Source: Curtobacterium sp. MCLR17_036 (GTDB lineage Bacteria; Actinomycetota; Actinomycetes; Actinomycetales; Microbacteriaceae). Taken from it: a DNA stretch of 64,000 nucleotides. Position numbers and translations under genes: made by a program. Shown one piece after another: positions 34,644-43,300 of the stretch (position 1 is the first letter of the stretch; each line of letters starts with the position of its first letter). The stretch covers positions 1,116,001 through 1,180,000 of the forward strand of contig NZ_CP126269.1 in the NCBI RefSeq assembly GCF_003234445.2, read 5' to 3'. The notes below the pieces were generated by a model, which was not told the DNA's origin, did no database searches, and saw nothing but the letters and a program-made list of their open reading frames with translations.

Positions 34644-35486
34644 ATGCACGTCTTCCTCACCGGCGCGTCCGGCTTCATCGGCTCCTCCGTCCTGCGTGCG
34701 CTGGTGGCGCACGGGCACGACGTCACCGCCCTCGTCCGTTCCGACGAGAAGGCGCAGCGCGTCCGTGACGCCGGGGGTGACGCGGTCGTCGGTGACCTGA
34801 CCGACGCCGCGGTCGTCGACCGCCTGCTGCAGGAGCACGACGGTGTCGTGCACACCGCGTCGGCGCCCGACGTCGACCCGGACTTCGTCCGCGCGGTCCT
34901 CGCGGCGTTCGACGGCACCGGCAAGCCCTTCGTGCACACCGGCGGCGTCTTCACCTTCGGCGACTCGACGGACATCTCCGAGCAGTCGCCGGTCGACCCG
35001 CCCGCGCTGACCGCGTGGCGGACCGCGAACGAGGCCGCCGTCCGGGCGAGCGCCGTGCGCACCACGATCGTCGCGCCGGGCATCGTGTACGGGCACGGCG
35101 GCGGCATCCCCACGATGTTCGTCGGCGACGGCACGGAACCGGTGCGGCTCGTCGGTGACGGATCGCAGCGCTGGACCACGGTGCACGTCGACGACCTCGG
35201 CGAGCTCTACGTCCTCGCCCTGGAACGCGCCGAGCAGGACGGCTCCGTCGTCGCCGTGAACGGGGACGCCCCGACGGTGCGCGAGCTCGCCGAGGCCGGC
35301 GCACACGGCTCGCCGGTGGTCGCCGAGAGCGCCGACGACAGCCGCGCACGCCTCGGGACCGACTTCGCCGACGCACTGCTCCTGCACCAGGAGGCGACGG
35401 GCGCGCACGCGCGCGCCGCGTACGGCTGGGCCCCGGCCCACCCGTCACTGGTCGCGGACCTGGCGGACGGGTCCTACCGGGTGTGA
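34644..35486 (+). CDS. NAD(P)-dependent epimerase/dehydratase-type SDR
   Basis: A 280-residue extended-SDR protein. It has the Rossmann motif TGASGFIG at residues 6-13, Asp36-type specificity region LVRSDEKAQR, VVGDLTD, and later GGIPTMF and RWTTVHVDDLGELYV. The usual YxxxK is replaced in its position by AWRTANEAA, as in atypical members that bind NAD(P)H for reduction of small substrates. ATG 34644 is preferred over the GTG 12 bases upstream. A strong hairpin follows. Confidence 0.82.
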   Translation: MHVFLTGASGFIGSSVLRALVAHGHDVTALVRSDEKAQRVRDAGGDAVVGDLTDAAVVDRLLQEHDGVVHTASAPDVDPDFVRAVLAAFDGTGKPFVHTGGVFTFGDSTDISEQSPVDPPALTAWRTANEAAVRASAVRTTIVAPGIVYGHGGGIPTMFVGDGTEPVRLVGDGSQRWTTVHVDDLGELYVLALERAEQDGSVVAVNGDAPTVRELAEAGAHGSPVVAESADDSRARLGTDFADALLLHQEATGAHARAAYGWAPAHPSLVADLADGSYRV

Positions 35487-35500
35487 GGTGACCGGGTGGC

Positions 35501-35543
35501 GGCCGGGAGGCCCGTGGCCGTGTCCGCCACGGGCCTCCCGGCC
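35501..35543. terminator. Bidirectional terminator
   Basis: A perfect 18-base stem (35501-35518 with 35526-35543) and 7-base loop between the convergent epimerase and globin genes. Confidence 0.85.
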
Positions 35544-35571
35544 GTCATGGATCGCGGCAGACCGCCGGGCG

Positions 35572-36042
35572 TCAGTCGAACGTGTTCGTCATGGCGTGCG
35601 CGGCTCGGTCGAGGTACGCCCAGAGCTCGGCTTCGTCGAGGGGTGCGAGCCCGAGCGACTCGACGGCCGTGCGCATGTGCTGCAGCCAGTGCTCGCGTGC
35701 CTCCGACGTGATGCGGAAGGGCATGTGCCGCATCCGCAGGCGCGGGTGCCCGCGCTCCTCGCTGTAGGTGCCCGGTCCGCCCCAGTACTGCTGCAGGAAC
35801 GACGACAGCCGCCAGATCGCGCCGTCGAGGTCGTCGGCCGGGTACATCGGCCAGATCACGTCGTCCTGCCGGACGCCCTCGTAGAAGCGGCGGACCAGGC
35901 GGTCGAAGGTGGGTGCCCCGCCGATGCGGTCGAACAGCGACCCGGTGGCGGCGGCCCCGTTCGCGCCGACTCGCAGCGTGATCGGCTGCCCCGGGGTGCC
36001 GGGCGTACCGGGCATGCCGTTCGGCGGCGTGGGGTCGGTCAT
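35572..36042 (-). CDS. glbO: Group II truncated haemoglobin
   Basis: A 156-residue globin with a ~35-residue Pro/Gly/Thr leader. Globin motifs: LFDRIGGAPTFDRLV, RFYEGV, MYPADDL, FLQQYWGGPGTYSE and RGHPRLRMRH with the proximal His. The family binds O2 or NO and can detoxify reactive nitrogen or oxygen species. The ATG overlaps the mscS stop (ATGA at 36039-36042), so both are on one leftward transcript, with mscS first. Confidence 0.94.
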   Translation of the reverse strand: MTDPTPPNGMPGTPGTPGQPITLRVGANGAAATGSLFDRIGGAPTFDRLVRRFYEGVRQDDVIWPMYPADDLDGAIWRLSSFLQQYWGGPGTYSEERGHPRLRMRHMPFRITSEAREHWLQHMRTAVESLGLAPLDEAELWAYLDRAAHAMTNTFD

Positions 36043-37103
36043 CTGGGGTCGTTCCCGTCGTCGGGGCGGTCGGTCTGGGCCGGCTTGCCGAGCAGGGTGC
36101 GCCGGGGGCGGCGGGGCTGCGTCGGAGCGGGGGTTGGCTGCGTGCGGACGGTGCGCAGGCCGTTGATCGAGGTGGCGTTCTCCCAGCCCTCGGGCATGAT
36201 CATCGCCATCGCGGGCAGGGTGATGCCGAGCTCGTCGACGGCGCGCTTCAGGCGGGTGCGGAGCTCGCGGCCGACGACGTCGAGCTCGGAGGCACGGGTC
36301 TTCACGACGAGCCGGAACACCATGCCGTCGTCGGAGATCGACTGCAGCCCCCAGATCTCCGGCTTCTCGACGATGCGCTGCCGCCAACGGGGCTCCTGCG
36401 ACATCGTGACCGCTGCCCGGAGCAGGGCGTCCTGCACGGCGTCGATGTCGGTGTCGTAGGGGACCGTGATGTCGACGAGCACGCGCGACCAGCCCTGCGA
36501 CAGGTTGCCGACCCGCAGGATCTGCCCGTTCGGGACGAACCACAGGATCCCGTTGACGTCGCGGATCTGCATGACCCGAAGGCCGACGTTCTCGACCACG
36601 CCCGTGGCCTGGCCGGTGTCGACGACGTCACCAACGCCGGCTTGGTCCTCGAGGATCATGAAGACGCCGGAGAGCAGGTCCTTGACGATCGACTGCGCGC
36701 CGACGGCGAGCCCGGCGGCGACGAGGGAGGCGCCGCCGACGATCCCGACGGCGGCGTTCGGGATCGCGACCGGGATGATGATCGCGAGCGCGATGACGAC
36801 CACGACGACCGTCGCCAGGTTCTCGAGCACGCTCCCGAGGGTCCGGGTGCGCTGGACCACGCGGGCGGTCTGCACCGGGGACGCGACGAGCGCCTGGGTG
36901 TCCTCGGCACCCTGCCGCTTCTTCACGCCGTTCACGACACGGTCGACGACCTGCTTGATCATGCGTCGGAGGAGCAGCCGCAGCACGATCGCCGCCAGGA
37001 TCGTGATGACGATCGTGATGGGGACGTGCCAGGCGTCGACGAACTGGGTGAATGCGTTGGACGCCCACTTCGGGACGTCGGTGGTGTCTGCAGCCGAGAT
37101 CAT
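36039..37103 (-). CDS. mscS: Small-conductance mechanosensitive channel
   Basis: A 354-residue protein from ATG 37103. Three membrane helices: about 28-48, 95-118, and the pore helix near 120-145 (GGASLVAAGLAVGAQ). Next is the MscS beta domain with GVGDVVDTGQATGVVENVGLR and the alpha/beta C-domain. The last ~50 residues are a Pro/Arg/Thr-rich tail. It opens under membrane tension to release solutes on hypo-osmotic shock. It lies upstream of and overlaps glbO. Confidence 0.93.
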   Translation of the reverse strand: MISAADTTDVPKWASNAFTQFVDAWHVPITIVITILAAIVLRLLLRRMIKQVVDRVVNGVKKRQGAEDTQALVASPVQTARVVQRTRTLGSVLENLATVVVVVIALAIIIPVAIPNAAVGIVGGASLVAAGLAVGAQSIVKDLLSGVFMILEDQAGVGDVVDTGQATGVVENVGLRVMQIRDVNGILWFVPNGQILRVGNLSQGWSRVLVDITVPYDTDIDAVQDALLRAAVTMSQEPRWRQRIVEKPEIWGLQSISDDGMVFRLVVKTRASELDVVGRELRTRLKRAVDELGITLPAMAMIMPEGWENATSINGLRTVRTQPTPAPTQPRRPRRTLLGKPAQTDRPDDGNDPR

Positions 37104-37122
37104 GTCCGGTCGATGGTAGGGG

Positions 37123-37162
37123 GACGGGGTGTGGTGTCCCTGGAGGAACGCCACACCCCGTC
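37123..37162 (-). terminator. Terminator after pepN
   Basis: GACGGGGTGTGG (37123-37134) and CCACACCCCGTC (37151-37162) form a 12-base stem between the pepN stop and the mscS start, both leftward. Confidence 0.7.
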
Positions 37163-37180
37163 CGGGTGGGTGGATGCGGA

Positions 37181-39772
37181 TCAGGCGCCGGTGGCGTCCG
37201 AGCCGTCGGCGGCCTGCACGCGGAGCGCGCGCTCCGTGCCTGCCAGGCTCTCGGTCACGATGCGGCGCAGGGCCGGCGTCTCCGGGTGCTCCTCGAGCCA
37301 CGCCGTGGCGGCGTCACGGAGCTCGGTCGACGCGAGCGGCGCCGGGTAGAGGCCCGAGACGATGGTGTCCGCCATGTGGTAGCTCCGCTCGGCCCAGATG
37401 CGGGTGAGCACGGCGAAGTACTCCGGCACGAGGCCCTCGAGCACGACCGGGCTGTTCACGTGCTGGAACCCGACCGTGGTCTGCCGCACGATCGCGTTCG
37501 GCAGCTCGGCCGAGTCGACCAGCGACGAGAACGCGGCGAGCTTGCCCTCGGCCGTGGGGATCGTCGCCCGGGCGCGGGCCGCGGCCTGCTCACCGGACGC
37601 GGTCTTGTCGGCGGCGAGCTCGGCGTCGATCTCGGTGCCGGCGGCCGCACCCGCGAGCACGAGGCCCTCGAGCAGCTCCCAGCGCAGGTCGGTGTCGATC
37701 TCCAGGCCCTGCAGCGTGACGGACCCGTCACGCAGGCCCTGGAGCGTCGCGACGTGCTCGGGGCTGGACGGGATCTGCGCGAAGAACTTCACGAACTGGA
37801 ACTGCGCGTCCGAGCCGGCCTCGGCGCTCGACGCCAGGTTCCACAGCGTGTCGCCGACCGTGCGGACCGTGGCGTCGACCTTCGCCGGTGCCACGTAGTT
37901 CCGGGCGGTCAGCAGCAGCTGCGAGAGCGTGGTGCGGATCGTCGTCGACTCGGTCTCGGTCGCGATGTTGCCGAGCACCAGGCGGACGTAGTCGCTCGCG
38001 GGCGACTCGGCGTCGCGCGTGGCGTCCCACATCGCGCCCCACACGATCGAGCGGGCGAGCGGGTTCGCGATCGACGCGAGGTGCTCGATCGCCGTCGTGC
38101 GGGAACGCTCGTCGAGACGGATCTTGGCGTACGCCAGGTCGTCGTCGTTGAGGAGCACGAGGTCGCCGCGGTGCACGCCGACGAGCTCGGGGACCTCGGT
38201 GCGGGCGCCGTCGACGTCGATCTCGACGCGGTGGACCCGCTCGAGCGTGCCCCCGGCGGACGCGGCGCCGAAGGGCGCGGACGCGTCGTCCCGGAAGGCG
38301 TAGACGCCGATCGCCAGGCGGTGCGGGCGGAGCGTCGGGTGGTCGGCGGGCGCTTCCTGCAGCACGGCGAACGACGTGATCGCGCCGGACTCGTCGACCT
38401 CGATCTCCGGGCGGAGCGTGTTCACCCCGGCGGTCTCGAGCCAGGCCTTCGACCACTCGGTGAGCTCACGGCCGCTCGTGGCCTCGAGCTCGACGAGCAG
38501 GTCGCGCAGCTCGGTGTTCGAGTGGTGGTGCTTCTTGAAGTACGCCGAGACGCCCGCGAAGAACGCGTCGATGCCGACCCACGCCACGAGCTGCTTCAGG
38601 ACGGAGCCGCCCTTCGCGTACGTGATGCCGTCGAAGTTGACCTGGACGTCCTCGAGGTCGTTGATCGTCGCGACGATCGGGTGCGTCGAGGGGAGCTGGT
38701 CCTGGCGGTAGGCCCAGGACTTCTCCATCGCCTGGAACGTCGTCCACGCCTCGGTCCACTCGGTGGCCTCGGCGGTGGCGATCGTGGAGGCCCACTCGGC
38801 GAACGACTCGTTCAGCCAGAGGTCGTTCCACCACTTCATGGTGACGAGGTCGCCGAACCACATGTGGGCGAGCTCGTGCAGGATCGTGACGACCCGGCGC
38901 TCCTTGATGGCGTCGGTGACCTTCGACCGGAAGACGTAGGTCTCGGTGAAGGTGACGGCACCGGCGTTCTCCATCGCGCCCGCGTTGAACTCCGGCACGA
39001 AGAGCTGGTCGTACTTCTCGAAGGGGTAGGCGACGTCGAACTTCTCCTCGAAGTACGCGAAGCCCTTCTTCGTGGTCTCGAACACGTACTCCGGGTCGAG
39101 GTACGCGGCGAGCGACCGGCGCGCGAAGACGCCGAGGGGGATGGTGCGGCCGTCGCGGCTGGTGAGCTCGTCGCGGACGACCTCGTACGGGCCGGCGACG
39201 AGCGCCGTGATGTAGCTCGAGATGCGTGCGGTGGGCGGGAACGACCAGGTCGCGACGTCGCCGTCGACGTGCGGCTCCGGGGTGGGGGAGTTCGACACGA
39301 CCTGCCAGCGCGACGGCGCGGTCACCGTGAAGGTGAACTCCGCCTTGAGGTCGGGCTGCTCGAACACCGCGAACATGCGGCGGGAGTCGGGCACCTCGAA
39401 CTGCGAGTACAGGTAGACCTCGTCGTCGACGGGGTCGACGAAGCGGTGCAGCCCCTCGCCGGTGTTCGTGTACAGCGCGTCGCTGACGACCACGAGCTCG
39501 TTCTGTTCCTGCAGGTCGTCGAGCTGGATCCGGACCCCGTCGTTCACGGCCGCCACGTCGAGGGCGGTGCCGTTCAGCGTGATCGAGTGCACCGTCGCGG
39601 TGATCGCGTCGATGAAGGTCGAGGCACCGGCCGTCGCGGTGAACCGGACGCGGGTGGTGCTGCCGAACGTCTCCGCACCGCGGGTCAGGTCGAGCTCGAC
39701 GTCGTAGGTCTGCACGGCGACGACGCTCGCGCGCTCCTGTGCTTCGATTCGGGTGAGGTTCTCTCCGGGCAC
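37181..39772 (-). CDS. pepN: Aminopeptidase N (M1)
   Basis: An 863-residue zinc aminopeptidase. GAMEN occurs near residue 260 and HELAH (HExxH) near 295, with the third ligand Glu in LNESFAEW about 18 residues later. The N-terminal beta domain starts PGENLTRIEAQERA, which sets the GTG at 39772 as start; GGAG lies six bases upstream. The C-terminal ERAP1-like helical domain completes the normal length. It trims N-terminal residues from peptides in the cytosol. It is divergent from the DsbA-like gene. Confidence 0.97.
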   Translation of the reverse strand: MPGENLTRIEAQERASVVAVQTYDVELDLTRGAETFGSTTRVRFTATAGASTFIDAITATVHSITLNGTALDVAAVNDGVRIQLDDLQEQNELVVVSDALYTNTGEGLHRFVDPVDDEVYLYSQFEVPDSRRMFAVFEQPDLKAEFTFTVTAPSRWQVVSNSPTPEPHVDGDVATWSFPPTARISSYITALVAGPYEVVRDELTSRDGRTIPLGVFARRSLAAYLDPEYVFETTKKGFAYFEEKFDVAYPFEKYDQLFVPEFNAGAMENAGAVTFTETYVFRSKVTDAIKERRVVTILHELAHMWFGDLVTMKWWNDLWLNESFAEWASTIATAEATEWTEAWTTFQAMEKSWAYRQDQLPSTHPIVATINDLEDVQVNFDGITYAKGGSVLKQLVAWVGIDAFFAGVSAYFKKHHHSNTELRDLLVELEATSGRELTEWSKAWLETAGVNTLRPEIEVDESGAITSFAVLQEAPADHPTLRPHRLAIGVYAFRDDASAPFGAASAGGTLERVHRVEIDVDGARTEVPELVGVHRGDLVLLNDDDLAYAKIRLDERSRTTAIEHLASIANPLARSIVWGAMWDATRDAESPASDYVRLVLGNIATETESTTIRTTLSQLLLTARNYVAPAKVDATVRTVGDTLWNLASSAEAGSDAQFQFVKFFAQIPSSPEHVATLQGLRDGSVTLQGLEIDTDLRWELLEGLVLAGAAAGTEIDAELAADKTASGEQAAARARATIPTAEGKLAAFSSLVDSAELPNAIVRQTTVGFQHVNSPVVLEGLVPEYFAVLTRIWAERSYHMADTIVSGLYPAPLASTELRDAATAWLEEHPETPALRRIVTESLAGTERALRVQAADGSDATGA

Positions 39773-39894
39773 GCAACGCTCCATCTTCACTGGGGACGCG
39801 GACGATCGGTGTCCGCGCGGGGGAGTCCCGGAGCGGCGTCGTGCACCGGCGGGACGATGGACTCCAGCCTAGCGACGGGGCGTACGGTCGAAGC

Positions 39895-40536
39895 GTGACG
39901 GACACGACTGTGGACAAGACGCCCGACCGCACCGCTGTGGAGTTCTGGTTCGACCCGAACTGCCCGTGGGCCTGGATGACGAGCCGCTGGGTCGACGAGG
40001 TCGCCCGGCACCGCGACCTCGACGTGACGTGGAAGGTGATGAGCCTGTTCGTCCTCAACGAGGACCAGGACGTCCCGGACACCTACCGCGACCGCCTCGA
40101 GCAGGGTCAGGTGTACCCGCGGGTCGTCACGGCGGCACGCCTGCGGAACGGCGACGAGATCGTCAAGCCGCTGTACGACGCGCTCGGCGAGCACGTCCAC
40201 CACCGCCAGGAGTCCGACCCCGCGCAGGTCGTCCCCGCGGTGCTCGAGGAACTCGACCTGGACGCCGACCTGCTCGAGTACGCCTGGACGGACGAGGTCG
40301 ACCAGGCCGTCCGTGCGAGCCACCAGGACGGCATCGACCGCGTCGGGCAGGACGTCGGGACCCCCGTGATCGCCGTCGAGGGCACCGCCTTCTTCGGCCC
40401 GGTCATCTCCCCGGCGCCGAAGGGCCAGGAGGCGCTCGACCTGTGGGACGGCGTCGTCGCGGTCGCGAAGTACCCGGGCTTCTTCGAGCTCAAGCGCTCG
40501 CGCACGGTCGGCCCGGTCTTCGACACCACCGCCTGA
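39895..40536 (+). CDS. DsbA-family protein, Rv2466c-like
   Basis: A 213-residue thioredoxin-fold protein with a helical insert. The active site is CPWA in WFDPNCPWAWMTSRW (residues ~16-30), where the mycobacterial nitroreductase Rv2466c has CPWC. So it keeps the nucleophilic Cys but lacks the resolving Cys. The cis-Pro loop is VGTPVIAV. Family members use mycothiol as reductant in the cytosol. No signal peptide. The start GTG 39895 gives VTDTTVDK. A 25-base hairpin follows the gene. Confidence 0.88.
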   Translation: MTDTTVDKTPDRTAVEFWFDPNCPWAWMTSRWVDEVARHRDLDVTWKVMSLFVLNEDQDVPDTYRDRLEQGQVYPRVVTAARLRNGDEIVKPLYDALGEHVHHRQESDPAQVVPAVLEELDLDADLLEYAWTDEVDQAVRASHQDGIDRVGQDVGTPVIAVEGTAFFGPVISPAPKGQEALDLWDGVVAVAKYPGFFELKRSRTVGPVFDTTA

Positions 40537-40556
40537 CGCCCGGTCCGCGCCTGTCG

Positions 40557-40614
40557 CGCCCCGCCGCGGTCGTCGCGCCCCGGAGAGTCGGGGCGCGACG
40601 ACCGCGGCGGGGCG
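40557..40614. terminator. Very stable bidirectional hairpin
   Basis: 25-base perfect arms (40557-40581 and 40590-40614) with an 8-base loop, between convergent genes. The remaining ~95 bases to 40708 are GC-rich without a visible gene. Confidence 0.85.
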
Positions 40615-40708
40615 CAGCCGGTAGGGGCCGACGTGCGGCCGCGAGCGCGCGGCCAGCGCAGCCACGGGCGGACGGGAGGCCCGGGTCGCGCCCGCCGTTC
40701 GGGCCCCG

Positions 40709-41227
40709 TCAGGCGAGGGGCAGGCGCATGAGCGTCAGGTCGAGCCAGCGGTCGAACTTGCGTCCGACCTCGGGCACGACCGCGACCGTGCTGAACCCGA
40801 GCTGCTCGTGCAGGGCGATCGACCCGGTGTTCGTGCTGCAGATCCCCGCCATCATGACGTGCCGGCCCTCGGCGGTCGCCCGCTCGACGAGGGACCGCAT
40901 CAGGGCCGAGGCGATGCCCCGGCCGCGGAACGACTCGACCACGTAGACGCTGTGCTCGACGGTCAGCCGGTACCCGTGGTGCGGCCGCCACTGCGAGTAG
41001 GTGGCGTACCCGGCGACGGTGCCGTCGACCTCGGCGACGAGCACGGGCCAGCCGTCGCCCTGCCGTCCGGACAGCCAGCTGTCGAAGTACGACCGGGGGT
41101 GCGGTTCGTCCTGCCAGATGGCGGTCGAGTGCAGCACGGCGTCGACGTGCAGGGCGTGCACGACGTCGAGGTCGGCCGGGGTGCAGTCGCGGATCAAGAC
41201 CCCGTTCGTCGCATATGCTGTCGTCAT
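40709..41227 (-). CDS. GNAT acetyltransferase (phosphinothricin acetyltransferase-like)
   Basis: A 172-residue N-acetyltransferase. Acetyl-CoA-binding motif A is VVESFRGRGIASALM (Q/R-x-x-G-x-G/A). The N-terminal IRDCTPADLDVVHALH and WRPHHGYRLTVEHSVYV match the PAT/YncA/Pat subgroup. It may acetylate an amine such as a glutamine analogue or an antibiotic. The ATG 41227 overlaps the divergent regulator start by two bases (CATG), so regulation by the neighbour is probable. Confidence 0.88.
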   Translation of the reverse strand: MTTAYATNGVLIRDCTPADLDVVHALHVDAVLHSTAIWQDEPHPRSYFDSWLSGRQGDGWPVLVAEVDGTVAGYATYSQWRPHHGYRLTVEHSVYVVESFRGRGIASALMRSLVERATAEGRHVMMAGICSTNTGSIALHEQLGFSTVAVVPEVGRKFDRWLDLTLMRLPLA

Positions 41228-41834
41228 GTCTCACATCGTAGACGACGACTCGGGTCTCGCGGAACGGGCCCTCGGCGAACGACTCCAGCGCCTCCGCACC
41301 GAACGGCGGTGGAGCCTGACCGAGCTCGCCGAGGAGTCCGGTGTGTCCCGCGCCATGATCAACCGCGTCGAACGCGGGGTGTCGAGCCCCACGGCGACGA
41401 TCCTCGGACGGCTGTCCGGTGCGTTCGGCCTGACGGTCTCGCAGCTCCTCGACGAGGCCCTGCAGCACGAGGTGCCCAGGGCGACCGATCCCGACGAGGC
41501 GCGCGGCGTCCAGCGCGGCGCGACCGCCGACTCGTGGACCGACCCCGACACCGGGTACCGCCGCCGTCCGGTCTCGAGCGCGGCGTTCCCCGCGGACGTC
41601 ACCGAGGTGCGCCTCCCGGCCGGCCGCGAGGTGGCGTACCCGGCGTCCGCCTACGCGTTCCTGCGGCACTGCATCTGGGTGGTCGAGGGGGTGCTCGAGC
41701 TCGTCGTCGGCGGCGAGCCCACGCGGCTCGGTGCGGGGGACCGCATCGAGCTCGGCGACCCTGCCGACGTGGTCTACCGGAACCCGGGCGAGACCGACGT
41801 GCGGTACGTCGTCGTCGTGGTCCGGGGGCAGTGA
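41226..41834 (+). CDS. XRE-cupin transcriptional regulator
   Basis: A 202-residue protein. An HTH_3 domain spans ~15-70 (LGERLQRLRTERRWSLTELA, then SGVSRAMINRVERG). A cupin domain follows in the C-terminal half (about 125-200), with LRHCIWVVEGVLELVV and GDRIELGD. This architecture is common in sensors of amino acid or amine compounds. TATGCT ends six bases before ATG 41226, so the message may be leaderless. It likely controls itself and the divergent acetyltransferase. Confidence 0.9.
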   Translation: MSHIVDDDSGLAERALGERLQRLRTERRWSLTELAEESGVSRAMINRVERGVSSPTATILGRLSGAFGLTVSQLLDEALQHEVPRATDPDEARGVQRGATADSWTDPDTGYRRRPVSSAAFPADVTEVRLPAGREVAYPASAYAFLRHCIWVVEGVLELVVGGEPTRLGAGDRIELGDPADVVYRNPGETDVRYVVVVVRGQ

Positions 41835-41856
41835 CCGCGGGAATAGGATCGGAGCC

Positions 41857-42345
41857 ATGCGCATCCACCTCGGAACGGACCACGCCGGCCTCGAGTTCAA
41901 CAAGACCCTCGCCACCCACCTGACCGAGGCCGGGCACGAGGTCGTGGACCACGGGCCGACCGCGTACGACGCGCTCGACGACTACCCCTCGTTCTGCATC
42001 AACGCCGCGCACGCCGTGGTGCAGGACCAGCGCGCGGGCGTCCCGGCGCTCGGCGTCGTCTTCGGTGGCTCCGGCAACGGCGAGCAGATCGCCGCGAACA
42101 AGGTCGAGGGCATCCGGGCCGCGCTCGTCTGGAACGAGTCGACCGCGCTGCTCGCCCGCCAGCACAACGACGCCAACGTCATCTCGATCGGCGCCCGCCA
42201 GCACACCGAGGCCGAGGCGATCCGCTTCGTCGACCTGTTCATCGCCGAGCCGTTCTCCGGCGAGGAGCGCCACGCCCGTCGCATCGCCCAGCTCGCCGAG
42301 TACGAGACGTCCGGGCTGATCGCCGGCAGGCAGATCGATCAGTAA
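41857..42345 (+). CDS. rpiB: Ribose-5-phosphate isomerase B
   Basis: A 162-residue RpiB/LacAB enzyme. Signatures: MRIHLGTDHAGLEFNK, the active-site region GVVFGGSGNGEQIAANK and ALVWNE. It interconverts ribose-5-phosphate and ribulose-5-phosphate in the pentose phosphate pathway. GGAG precedes ATG 41857. It sits 22 bases after the XRE gene and 19 before the Nei glycosylase gene; a joint transcript is likely. Actinobacterial RpiB has a Glu or Cys base; here Cys is in SFCINAAH. Confidence 0.95.
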   Translation: MRIHLGTDHAGLEFNKTLATHLTEAGHEVVDHGPTAYDALDDYPSFCINAAHAVVQDQRAGVPALGVVFGGSGNGEQIAANKVEGIRAALVWNESTALLARQHNDANVISIGARQHTEAEAIRFVDLFIAEPFSGEERHARRIAQLAEYETSGLIAGRQIDQ

Positions 42346-42364
42346 GCCCGAGTAGACAGGACGA

Positions 42365-43294
42365 ATGCCCGAGGGTCACTCCGTCCACCGCATCGCCAAC
42401 CAGTTCACCCGGCACTTCGTCGGCAAGCGGTGCGAGGTGTCGAGTCCGCAGGGGCGGTTCGCCGCCGGGGCCGCGCAGCTCGACGGCAAGCGCATGGTCG
42501 CCGCGCGGGCCGTGGCGAAGCAGATGTTCCTGGAGTTCGAGGGCGACCTGTTCCTGCGCGTGCACCTCGGCCTCTACGGCGCGTGGGACTTCGCCGGCGT
42601 GATCTCGTCTGCCGAGGCGCTGTCCGAGGACGGCGACGGCGAGGAGTCCCTCGCCTCGATCGGCGCGCCCCGGCTCGCCCGGTACCGGATGGCCGAGCAG
42701 GAGAAGGTCGAGGACCCGATCGAGTCCTTCCCGCCGGACCCCGTCGGGCAGGTCCGGGTCCGGATCCTGACCGAGGACACCGTCGCCGACCTGCGCGGTC
42801 CGACCGCCTGCGTCGTCGAGACCCCGGCCGAGGTGCAGCAGGCGCTCGACAAGCTCGGCCCGGACCCGATCAACGACGACGGCCCGGAGGCCGAGCAGAC
42901 GTTCGTGGACAACGTCCGGAAGCGCAACGTCGCCATCGGCCAGCTGCTCATGGACCAGTCGGTGGTCGCCGGGATCGGCAACATCTACCGCGCCGAGCTG
43001 CTGTTCCGGCAGCGCATCGACCCGTACAAGCCGGGCAAGAAGATCACCGTCAAGCAGGCCAAGGCGCTGTGGGCGGACTGGTCGAAGCTGCTGCACGACG
43101 GCGTCCGCGACGGCCTGATGATGACCATGGACGGCCTGTCCGACGCCGACCACGAGAAGGCGCAGCGCTCGCGGAAGGACCGGCACTGGGTCTACCACCG
43201 CCAGGGCGAGCCCTGCCGGGTGTGCGGCACCGAGATCCGGATGGCCGACATGGCCGGCCGCAAGCTCTACTGGTGCCCGAAGGACCAGAAGTAG
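42365..43294 (+). CDS. nei: Fpg/Nei family DNA glycosylase
   Basis: A 309-residue bifunctional base excision enzyme. It begins MPEGHSVHRIA: Pro2 is the Schiff-base nucleophile and Glu3 the acid. The H2TH region is DQSVVAGIGNIYRAELLFR. The C-terminal zinc finger starts CRVCGTEIR and ends YWCPKDQK, so the fourth expected Cys is Asp, an oddity. It removes oxidised pyrimidines and cleaves the AP site. The PEGHS start suggests the Nei2/Nei subgroup and not Fpg. Confidence 0.93.
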   Translation: MPEGHSVHRIANQFTRHFVGKRCEVSSPQGRFAAGAAQLDGKRMVAARAVAKQMFLEFEGDLFLRVHLGLYGAWDFAGVISSAEALSEDGDGEESLASIGAPRLARYRMAEQEKVEDPIESFPPDPVGQVRVRILTEDTVADLRGPTACVVETPAEVQQALDKLGPDPINDDGPEAEQTFVDNVRKRNVAIGQLLMDQSVVAGIGNIYRAELLFRQRIDPYKPGKKITVKQAKALWADWSKLLHDGVRDGLMMTMDGLSDADHEKAQRSRKDRHWVYHRQGEPCRVCGTEIRMADMAGRKLYWCPKDQK

Positions 43295-43300
43295 CGGGAC

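Noticed and set aside
37052-39898. 948-codon open frame opposite pepN
   Set aside because: Arg/Val/Gly-rich with no motif; pepN has GAMEN and HExxH in normal positions.
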